This document shows, piece after piece, positions 57,762 through 64,000 of a DNA stretch of 64,000 nt. The first letter of the stretch is position 1, and each line of letters begins with the position of its first letter. Both the position numbers and the translations under genes were made by a program. The stretch is taken from NCBI RefSeq assembly GCF_001188955.3, contig NZ_JPRF03000035.1:1-64000 (forward strand). The letters are read 5' to 3'. This DNA is from Kitasatospora aureofaciens. Lineage in GTDB: Bacteria > Actinomycetota > Actinomycetes > Streptomycetales > Streptomycetaceae. The notes under the pieces were generated by a model that saw nothing but the letters and a program-made list of their open reading frames with translations, was not told where the DNA came from and did not search any database.

Positions 57762-58090
57762 GCCGCTCGGCTACCCCGGGCGGCTTCTCGTACACGGCCG
57801 GAGCTGCGGGATGCTTCGGAGTGACCTGGTCCGAGCACGCGAACCGGATCCGGGGCACCCTCGGAAACCTCCGGCTGCGAGAGGGAGTTCGGGAGCTCTC
57901 GGCTGGTGCGGGTGTGCGTACGGGTGTGGATGGCCCAACGGCCCGGCGTCGTCCGGTGGTTGATCCGGTCGGGAGGCAGGGTGGCCATGTGCCCGCCGGC
58001 TGCGCCAGGTGTCTGCCGCCACACCGTGAACTCGGTGACCTGTGGCACCATGCCCCGGAAGTCGACTTTTCCGAGGAAAGGACCAGCGGC
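57762..58090. other. 329-bp divergent promoter region
   Basis: No supported gene. Near the GNAT start are two small inverted repeats, CACCG-TGAACT-CGGTG (58022-58037) and TTTCC-GA-GGAAA (58068-58079); the second is also the ribosome site region. Promoters for both divergent genes must lie here. Confidence 0.4.
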
Positions 58091-58660
58091 ATGTCCGACA
58101 CCGCCACCGGGCCCGGCGCCGTACCCGCCGGGGAGCCCGTCTTCCGCACCGCGACCCTCGCCGACGTCCCGGCACTGGTCGAGCTGGTCGAGTCCGCCTA
58201 CCGGGGCGAGGCCAGCAAGGCCGGCTGGACCACCGAGGCGGACCTGCTGGACGGGCAGCGTACCGATGCGACGAGCGTTTCCGAGGCCGTCCAGGATCCG
58301 GACGGGGTGGTGCTGCTGGTCGAGCGCGACGGCGAACTGGTCGCCTGCTGCCAGCTGGAGCGGCGGCCGGACCGCGCCTACTTCGGCATGTTCTCGGTGC
58401 GCCCGACGCTGCAGGGCGGCGGGATCGGCCGGGTGGTGCTGGCCGAGGCGGAGCGGCTGGCCAGGGAGGAGTGGGGTGTCGGGCTGCTGGAGATGAAGGT
58501 GGTCGAGCAGCGCGGCGACCTGATCGCCTGGTACGAGCGGCGCGGGTTCCGCCGTACCGGCGTCTACAGCCCCTTCCCGTACGGCGACGAGCGCTTCGGC
58601 GTCCCGCGTCGGCCGGACCTTCGGTTCGAGCTGTTGACCAAGGAGCTGAAGGGGGTGTGA
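58091..58660 (+). CDS. GNAT-family N-acetyltransferase
   Basis: 189-aa acetyltransferase. Acetyl-CoA binding motif A is seen in YFGMFSVRPTLQGGGIGRVVLAEAERLARE (V-x-P-x-L-Q-G-x-G-I-G). A further conserved WYERRGFRRTGVY motif B follows. The acceptor is unknown. AAGGA is 9 nt before ATG 58091. It stands between a carboxylate-amine ligase and the GT2 gene. Confidence 0.91.
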   Translation: MSDTATGPGAVPAGEPVFRTATLADVPALVELVESAYRGEASKAGWTTEADLLDGQRTDATSVSEAVQDPDGVVLLVERDGELVACCQLERRPDRAYFGMFSVRPTLQGGGIGRVVLAEAERLAREEWGVGLLEMKVVEQRGDLIAWYERRGFRRTGVYSPFPYGDERFGVPRRPDLRFELLTKELKGV

Positions 58661-58736
58661 GGGCGGCGGGTCCGGGGGCGGGCCGTGGTTCGCGCCGCGC
58701 CCGGTTCGTTGATCGTTTGATGGTTCGTCGTCTCGC

Positions 58737-58749
58737 TGACGCAACGTCA
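58737..58749. repeat. inverted repeat TGACG-CAA-CGTCA
   Basis: A 13-bp odd palindrome, 46 bp upstream of the DasR-type site, in the promoter region of the GT2 gene. Possible second operator. Confidence 0.35.
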
Positions 58750-58790
58750 ACTGGCTGAGCTGGGGCGATGCGGAGTTGTCACACCTCGTT

Positions 58791-58810
58791 CATAATTGGT
58801 CCAGACCAAT
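58791..58810 (+). promoter_or_regulatory. DasR-type operator (dre) overlapping a -10 box
   Basis: ATTGGTC-CA-GACCAAT (58795-58810) is a perfect inverted repeat containing TGGTCCAGACCA, which matches the GlcNAc-regulator DasR site (ACTGGTCTAGACCAGT) at 13 of 16 positions. It overlaps a strong -10 hexamer CATAAT (58791-58796), so repression by steric block is plausible. The -35 is weak. Confidence 0.75.
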
Positions 58811-58869
58811 GTGAGAGGCTGGGGTCGAACGGCAAGGTTCCGCCCGACGCCCAGGGGGGCCGTCTCCGC

Positions 58870-60666
58870 ATGCCCGTACTCCATGGCACCACCGTGCCAG
58901 CACCCGACACCGGCCCGCGCCGGACAGCCGCGGACCCCGACCTCCGCCTGCCGAGCCCGCCCGACGACGAGGAGCTCTACTGGTACTTCGGCCCGCAGCG
59001 CCGATGGGTGCTGCTGTGCGCCACCCTCTCCTACGCGGGAGCCACCGCCACCCTCGGCCTGTTCGCGCTGAGCAAGCCGCTGCTGTGGCCGTTCCTGCTG
59101 CTCACCCTGCTCAACGCCGCCACCTGGCTGCTCTCGCTCGCCGACGGCCAGCGCGCCCGCCGCTACACCCGCGACTCGCACGACCTGCTGCTGCGCGCCT
59201 GGAACCCCGCCCGCCACCCGAGCGTGGACCTGCTGCTGCCCACCGCGGGCGAGCCGCTGGCCGTCCTCGACAACGCCTACCGGCACACCGCCGCCGTCCA
59301 CTGGCCCGGTGAGCTCACCGTCCTGGTCCTCGACGACGCCGACCGCCCCGAGGTGTGCCGGCTCGCCGAGTCCTACGGCTTCCGCTACCACGCCCGCCCC
59401 GACCGGGGCCGGTTCAAGAAGGCCGGCAACCTCAACCACGGCCTGGCCACGGGCGAGGGCGAGATCGTCGCCGTGCTCGACGCCGACTTCTGCCCCCGCC
59501 CCGACTTCCTGCACCACCTGGTGCCCTACCTCGACAACCCCGGGGTCGGCATCGTGCAGAGCCCGCAGTGCTTCGACACCGACGCCGACATGTCCTGGCT
59601 CGAACGCGCCGCGGGAGCCACCCAGGAGATCTTCTACCGCTGGATCCAGCCCTCCCGGGACGCCCAGGACGGCACCGTCTGCTGCGGCACCAACGCGCTC
59701 TACCGCCGCGCCGCCCTCCAGCGGATCGGCGGCTTCGCGGAGATCGACCACAGCGAGGACCTCTACACCGGTCTCGCCCTCGCCCACGTCGGATGGAGCA
59801 CCCGGTACGTGCCCGCGCTGGTCGCCAAGGGCATGTCGCCCACCGGCCTGCCCGCCTTCATCAGCCAGCAGTACCGCTGGTGCCTCGGCTCGCTCGCCCT
59901 CGTCCGCGACCCGGACTTCCGCAAGGGGCCGCTGTCGCGCTCGGCCCGGCTCTGCTTCTGGAACGGCATCCTCGGCTACCTGACCAGCGCGGTGAACGTG
60001 TTCGCCGTACCGCTGCCCGCGCTGATCATGCTGTTCTTCGCACCCGGGGAGATCCGGCCCTGGCAGGTGCTCCCCTTCCTGCCGCCGATCTGGGTCGCCC
60101 TCGTGCTGCTGCCCGCGATGTCCCGCACCCGCTGGCGCTTCGAGGTCACCAGGGTCCAACTCCTCGGCGGGCTCTGCCACGTGGTCGCCATCGGCCACGC
60201 GCTGCGCCGCCGCTCCGCCGACTGGGTGCCCACCGGCGCCGTCTCGGGCGGGACGTCACTGGCCCGGTCCGTCGCCCGGATCGGCGTCGGCTGGCTCGGC
60301 CTGGTCGTCCTCGCGGGCAGCGCGGGCCTGGTGCGCGCCGCGCTGGAGTACGGCTGGCGGCCGTTCTGGGCGCTCGCCGCGCTGCTCGGGCTCACCGCGT
60401 ACACCATGATCCCGCTGATCCGGGCCCTGTGGCCGCTGCTCGGCCGGGGCCAGGGAACCGCCGGGGAGGTCGCCCCACCGGTGCGGCGCCGTACCGGCCT
60501 CGGCTCCGGCCACGGTTCCGAGCACGGTTACGGCTTCGGCTCCGGCCTCGGTTCGGACCTCGGCTGCGGCCCCGGCTTCGGGCGGGCGGAGGCCGTCGCC
60601 GTCACCGCCGTACTGCTGCTGTGCGGGGTGCTGGCCTCCGGCTGGGCCGATCCGCTGCTCTTCTGA
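58870..60666 (+). CDS. family 2 membrane glycosyltransferase (cellulose/chitin synthase-like)
   Basis: 598-aa processive polysaccharide synthase. Two N-terminal membrane segments (about 45-92) are followed by a cytoplasmic GT-A domain with Asp155/Asp156 (LDDAD), Asp204/Asp206 (DAD), Asp297 (SED) and QQYRW (333-337), the complete D,D,D,QxxRW set. Then come about six C-terminal membrane segments. A Gly-rich insert (about 543-572, GxGHGSEHGYGFGSG) precedes the last helix. ATG 58870 follows a run of G. Substrate (UDP-GlcNAc, -Glc) is not deducible; control by a DasR site suggests GlcNAc. Confidence 0.88.
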   Translation: MPVLHGTTVPAPDTGPRRTAADPDLRLPSPPDDEELYWYFGPQRRWVLLCATLSYAGATATLGLFALSKPLLWPFLLLTLLNAATWLLSLADGQRARRYTRDSHDLLLRAWNPARHPSVDLLLPTAGEPLAVLDNAYRHTAAVHWPGELTVLVLDDADRPEVCRLAESYGFRYHARPDRGRFKKAGNLNHGLATGEGEIVAVLDADFCPRPDFLHHLVPYLDNPGVGIVQSPQCFDTDADMSWLERAAGATQEIFYRWIQPSRDAQDGTVCCGTNALYRRAALQRIGGFAEIDHSEDLYTGLALAHVGWSTRYVPALVAKGMSPTGLPAFISQQYRWCLGSLALVRDPDFRKGPLSRSARLCFWNGILGYLTSAVNVFAVPLPALIMLFFAPGEIRPWQVLPFLPPIWVALVLLPAMSRTRWRFEVTRVQLLGGLCHVVAIGHALRRRSADWVPTGAVSGGTSLARSVARIGVGWLGLVVLAGSAGLVRAALEYGWRPFWALAALLGLTAYTMIPLIRALWPLLGRGQGTAGEVAPPVRRRTGLGSGHGSEHGYGFGSGLGSDLGCGPGFGRAEAVAVTAVLLLCGVLASGWADPLLF

Positions 60667-60788
60667 CCGTCTGCTCCCACCGCCTCGTTTCCTTGCGCGT
60701 CGCCCCACCGGCGCGGATCCCGCCGACCGGCCGCCCCATCGGCCCGGCGGGCCCGACCACCGCTGCCTCCCCAGCAAGGAGCACCGCC

Positions 60789-62909
60789 GTGTCCACGGCC
60801 GTACCACCGACGTCGTCCACGCCTTCCGAAGAACTGCTGCCCGGAGTCGTCCGGGTGGACCGGCAGGCCGCCGCTGTTCCCACTGCCTCCGCCTCCGCCT
60901 CCGGCGAGGTGCTGCCGACGGGAGGGCCCCGCCGCCGCAGCACCTTCCGCCCCGACATCGAGGGACTGCGCGGGATCGCCGTGCTCTCCGTCCTCGCCTT
61001 CCACGCGGCGGTCCCCGGCCCGACCGGGGGCTACGTCGGCGTCGACATCTTCTTCGTCATCTCCGGCTTCCTGATCACCGGCCTGCTCACCGGCCGCCCG
61101 CTCGGCCTCTGGGACTTCGCCGCCCGCCGTGCCCGGCGCATCCTGCCCGCGGCCGCCACCGTGCTGGTCGCCACCGCCGCCGCCGGCGGCGCCCTGCTCG
61201 ACCCGCTGCGCGGCACCGACCTCGCCCGCGACCTGATCGCCGCCGCCGGCCAGTACGCCAACTGGCGCTTCGTCGGCCAGCAGACCGACTACCTGGCCGC
61301 CGAACGCGACCCCAGCCCGCTCCAGCACTTCTGGTCCCTCGGTGTGGAGAACCAGTTCTACCTGTTCTGGGGCGCCCTCCTGCTCGGCCTCGCCCGCTAC
61401 CTGCACGGGCGGCGCCGCTCCCTGGCGATCACCCTCGCCACCCTGGCCGTCGGCGGCACCTCGCTGGCCCTGTGCCTGCGCTGGACCGCGGCCTCGGCGC
61501 CGCTCGCCTACTTCTCCACCGGCAGCCGACTCTGGGAGTTCGCCGCCGGGGCGTGCGCGGCCCTGCTGAGCAGCGCCCTCGCCACCCGCACGCCGGGGCG
61601 CGCCGTCACCCGGACGCTGCGGCCGCTCGGCTGGGCGGGCCTGGCAGCCGTGCTCGGGTCGATCCTCCTCTACGACCGCACCACCCCCTTCCCGGGCGCG
61701 GCCGCGCTGCTGCCCGTCCTCGGCACCGCCGCCGTGCTGCTCGCGGGCCCCTCCGACCGTCTCGTCGGCGGACTGCTCGCCACCCGCCCGCTGCGTGCCG
61801 CCGGGCGCCTCTCGTACGCCTGGTACCTGTGGCACTGGCCGGTGCTGATCATCGCCCAGGCCCGCTACGGCCAGCTGCCCTGGACGGTGCTGCTCGCCCT
61901 GACCGCGGCCAGTGCGCTGCCCGCCTGGCTCACCCTGCGCCTCGTCGAGCAGCCGCTGCGGTACGGCAGCAGCCCGGCACCCCGGCGCGGCCTCGCCGTC
62001 GGCGCCAGTGCCCTGGTCATCCCGCTGATCGCCGCCCTCACCCTCGGCGGCGGCACCGTCCGCGCGCTCGGCGGCGCCACGAACACCCGGACCGCCGCAC
62101 CCGCCGGAGCCGTCGACGGGCCCACCCTGCTCGCGCCCGGCACCCGGGTGCTCGGCCTCACCCCCTCGCTCGCCCGGGCCCGGGAGGACTTCCCGCCCGG
62201 CAAGGGCTGCGAGATCCCGCTCAACGCCGACAGCAGCCCACGCTGCCTCTTCGGCGACGAGAACAGCCCCGACCGGATCGTGCTGCTCGGCGACTCGCAC
62301 GCCGGACAGTGGATCTCGGCCGGGCTGAAGATGGCCGAACAGCGGCACTGGGCGCTGGAGGTCCTGGTCAAGCCCGGCTGCCCGCTGGCCACCCTGACCG
62401 TGCGCAACGACGTCCTCGGCCGCACCTACGACGAATGCGACCGCTGGCGCGAGGACACCCTCACCCGGCTCACCTCCGGCCCCGAACCCCGGCTGGTCCT
62501 GATGGCCGGGCTCAACCGCTACGGCAGCCAGGAGGAGCGGACCGTCGGCTGGACCCGGACCCTGGACCGGCTCGCCGCGCTCGGCGCCCCGCTCGCCTAC
62601 CTCGGCGACACCCCGATGCCGGGCAAGGACATCCCCACCTGCCTGGCCGCCTCCGACGGCCGCTCCGACGCATGCTTCTTCCCCCGCGACACCGCCTTCG
62701 AGCCCGACCCGATGCTCGACGGCGGCCTCGCGGCCCGCTACGGCGTCCGGACGCTCGACCTCGGGCCGCTGCTCTGCCCGGGCAGCGGCCCGAGCTGCCC
62801 GGCGGTGCTGGAGGGCGTGGTGCTCTACCGGGACACCGGGCACATCACGGACACCCTCGCCCAGGTGCTGGCGCCCCGGCTGGACAAGGGACTGCTGGGC
62901 GCGCCGTGA
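60789..62909 (+). CDS. membrane acyltransferase with SGNH esterase-like domain (OatA-like)
   Basis: 706-aa polysaccharide O-acyltransferase. N-terminal acyltransferase-3 domain of about ten membrane helices includes His72 in FHAAVPGPTGGYVGVDIFFVISGFLIT. An exported SGNH domain follows with Ser503 in LLGDSH and the D-x-x-H pair Asp682/His685 (RDTGH). A Pro/Ser-rich tail (1-50) is cytoplasmic. AAGGAG is 7 nt before GTG 60789. It lies 122 bp after the GT2 gene in the same direction and probably acylates its product. A terminator follows. Confidence 0.9.
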   Translation: MSTAVPPTSSTPSEELLPGVVRVDRQAAAVPTASASASGEVLPTGGPRRRSTFRPDIEGLRGIAVLSVLAFHAAVPGPTGGYVGVDIFFVISGFLITGLLTGRPLGLWDFAARRARRILPAAATVLVATAAAGGALLDPLRGTDLARDLIAAAGQYANWRFVGQQTDYLAAERDPSPLQHFWSLGVENQFYLFWGALLLGLARYLHGRRRSLAITLATLAVGGTSLALCLRWTAASAPLAYFSTGSRLWEFAAGACAALLSSALATRTPGRAVTRTLRPLGWAGLAAVLGSILLYDRTTPFPGAAALLPVLGTAAVLLAGPSDRLVGGLLATRPLRAAGRLSYAWYLWHWPVLIIAQARYGQLPWTVLLALTAASALPAWLTLRLVEQPLRYGSSPAPRRGLAVGASALVIPLIAALTLGGGTVRALGGATNTRTAAPAGAVDGPTLLAPGTRVLGLTPSLARAREDFPPGKGCEIPLNADSSPRCLFGDENSPDRIVLLGDSHAGQWISAGLKMAEQRHWALEVLVKPGCPLATLTVRNDVLGRTYDECDRWREDTLTRLTSGPEPRLVLMAGLNRYGSQEERTVGWTRTLDRLAALGAPLAYLGDTPMPGKDIPTCLAASDGRSDACFFPRDTAFEPDPMLDGGLAARYGVRTLDLGPLLCPGSGPSCPAVLEGVVLYRDTGHITDTLAQVLAPRLDKGLLGAP

Positions 62910-62926
62910 CCGGTCCCCGCGGATGA

Positions 62927-62960
62927 GGGAGCTGCCCCGGTGCGTGGCCGGGGCGGCTCC
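62927..62960 (+). terminator. terminator after the acyltransferase gene
   Basis: GGAGCTGCCCCGG pairs with CCGGGGCGGCTCC (62948-62960) with a 7-nt loop and one T-G pair. Outer GGTCCCC (62912-62918) and GGGGAC sequences can extend it. Confidence 0.7.
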
Positions 62961-63049
62961 GGAGGGGACGGGCCCCGCAACCGGCAGCTGCATTCGAGTA
63001 AGTCCCTGTACGCGTCGCACCGTTGAGGTCCGACGCCCCCCGCCCGGAA

Positions 63050-63667
63050 TCAGCCGTAGAACTCGCGGCAGAGGCGGCCCTGCTGGGAGCCGGCCGGCCA
63101 GCGGCCGATGCGTTCGGCCTGGTCGCAGATGCTGCCCGGGCCGAGGGAGGGGACGGTCTGGGCTCCGCCGCCCGACGTCGGGCGGGTGCCGGGGCTGGGG
63201 TGCGGGGTGCGGCCCGACCTGGGGTGGGCACTGGGGCTCGGGTGCCGGCCGTCGGCGTGCTCCGGCCCGGCCGGGGCGGCCGCCGGAGTGGCCGCCGAAG
63301 TGGCCGGGGCACCGATGCTCGCCACAGCGCTCTCGGCGCTGGTGGGGGACGGCAGCGGGGACGGCGCGGGCGTGCCGTCCGTCAGCACGTCCGACGGGGT
63401 GGCGGAGGGCGAGGCGTCCGGCAGGGCCACCACCCGCACGTCGTCACCCGAGCCCGGACCGCACATCACCAGGACCGCCGCCAGCACCGCGAGCGTCCCG
63501 CCCGCCGCCACCGCCCACACCTTCCGCGAACGGCGCGGCGGCTCCGGCGGCGGAGCCACCGGCGGGCCCGTCCGTGGCGGCCCCGCCTGGGGCGGAACAG
63601 GGACCGGTGGCGGCTGCCAGGCGTTCGACGGCCACTGCCACTGTCCTCCGGTGGGCTGCCCAGTCAT
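63050..63667 (-). CDS. single-TM Pro-rich protein of unknown function (205 aa)
   Basis: A Pro/Gly/Gln-rich cytoplasmic tail (1-47) is followed by one transmembrane helix (about 50-68), then a long Ser/Pro/Ala/Thr linker and a short conserved-looking end (ICDQAERIGRWPAGSQQGRLCREFYG) with two Cys. Likely surface-exposed. The ATG at 63667 is the only sensible start. No domain assigned. Confidence 0.6.
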   Translation of the reverse strand: MTGQPTGGQWQWPSNAWQPPPVPVPPQAGPPRTGPPVAPPPEPPRRSRKVWAVAAGGTLAVLAAVLVMCGPGSGDDVRVVALPDASPSATPSDVLTDGTPAPSPLPSPTSAESAVASIGAPATSAATPAAAPAGPEHADGRHPSPSAHPRSGRTPHPSPGTRPTSGGGAQTVPSLGPGSICDQAERIGRWPAGSQQGRLCREFYG

Positions 63668-63794
63668 CTGCTCGTCCTTCCAGCGCGCCCCCGCCGTACC
63701 TTTCCGTGCTCAACGAGCGCGCGGACGCCGGGACATGACCCGGAAGAGGGGTCTGGACGGGCGGGGATTGCCACCGCGCCACATGCTGGGGGTC

Positions 63795-64000
63795 ATGGAG
63801 ACCAACAGCACGACCGCACACCTGATCGAGGTGGCCGAGTTCCGGACCGACAGCCGCTACCGTCTCGTCCATTTCGAGGGGCACGGCTGGGAACCGCTCG
63901 CCCCCGAGGAGTTCGAACCCCGGATCCACCAGCTCTTCCCCGGCCTCGACCCGCGTGACCCGGCCAAGGTGCACTGGGCCGACCGCCCCTGGGAATGGCC
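63795..64000 (+). CDS. hypothetical protein, 3' end cut by window
   Basis: The visible 68 residues (METNSTTAHLIEVAEFRTDS, later WEPLAPEEFEPRIHQLFPGLDP) are acidic, soluble and unrecognised. Start ATG 63795 is used; ATG 63783 in frame is possible and neither has a clear Shine-Dalgarno. The frame is open to the window edge. Too little to assign a family. Confidence 0.45.
   Translation, partial: METNSTTAHLIEVAEFRTDSRYRLVHFEGHGWEPLAPEEFEPRIHQLFPGLDPRDPAKVHWADRPWEW

Noticed and set aside
1..64000. Biosynthetic gene cluster, prophage, IS element, tRNA or rRNA genes
   Set aside because: Methyltransferases and oxidoreductases are scattered without PKS, NRPS, RiPP or terpene core genes; no transposase, integrase, phage structural or RNA gene signature was seen on reading both strands.

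Overview
The window is about 72-73% GC, densely packed, and uses GTG and TTG starts freely. Its gene families are typical of Streptomycetaceae (Streptomyces or Kitasatospora): a DUF6230/DUF6114 pair, an XRE-DUF5753/DUF397 pair, an MmyB-type regulator, a MoxR/VWA pair, a mycothiol-dependent-isomerase-like protein and large secreted peptidases. It looks like chromosomal arm or accessory sequence with many small regulator-enzyme modules. I found no rRNA, tRNA, CRISPR array, insertion sequence or prophage.

Layout. 0-3 kb: left-truncated D-Ala-D-Ala carboxypeptidase, a 65-aa membrane protein, and a TetR gene divergent from a siderophore-interacting flavoprotein. 3.2-7.2 kb: an AT-rich regulatory stretch, then a large secreted peptidase with a subtilase-like frame but sedolisin-type catalytic residues. 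7.3-12.8 kb: epoxide-hydrolase-like enzyme, a LuxR/histidine-kinase two-component system and a divergent MMPL exporter. 12.8-15.2 kb: MoxR ATPase with its VWA partner. 15.3-18.4 kb: a secreted protein, TetR, DUF6230 and DUF6114. 18.5-25.5 kb: zinc alcohol dehydrogenase/MmyB pair, a flavohaemoprotein convergent with an SBP56 protein, and a hydrolase/SpeE-like operon. 25.5-26.1 kb: non-coding stretch with three palindromic repeats. 26.1-33.1 kb: oxidoreductase/TetR pair, two methyltransferases, DedA, Gfo/Idh-DUF402 operon and a membrane protein with a potassium-channel-like pore loop. 33.3-39 kb: a class A PBP with a degenerate transpeptidase site, a TIM-barrel glycosidase-like protein, a sigma-factor remnant, a secreted NodB-like protein and a secreted trypsin-like protease. 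39-42.6 kb: quinone reductase/TetR pair, two overlapping small genes, and the XRE-DUF397 pair. 42.6-54.7 kb: a phosphotransferase/acyl-CoA dehydrogenase operon, other genes including an ECF sigma/anti-sigma pair, and a quinone reductase/SDR/SDR operon with its divergent TetR gene. 54.8-64 kb: small proteins, a carboxylate-amine ligase, a GNAT enzyme, a two-gene polysaccharide locus (GT2 synthase plus OatA-like acyltransferase), a membrane protein and a right-truncated gene.

How the parts may work together. Several divergent regulator/enzyme pairs have clear palindromic operators between them. The same 16-bp palindrome lies in front of the phosphotransferase/acyl-CoA dehydrogenase operon at 42.65 kb and the SDR operon at 54.0 kb, so the TetR protein at 54.1 kb probably controls both as one acyl-CoA catabolic regulon. 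The GT2/acyltransferase locus has a DasR-type site (TGGTCCAGACCA core) on its -10 region, suggesting GlcNAc-controlled production of an acylated extracellular glycan. Many regulatory genes appear to be read from leaderless mRNAs.
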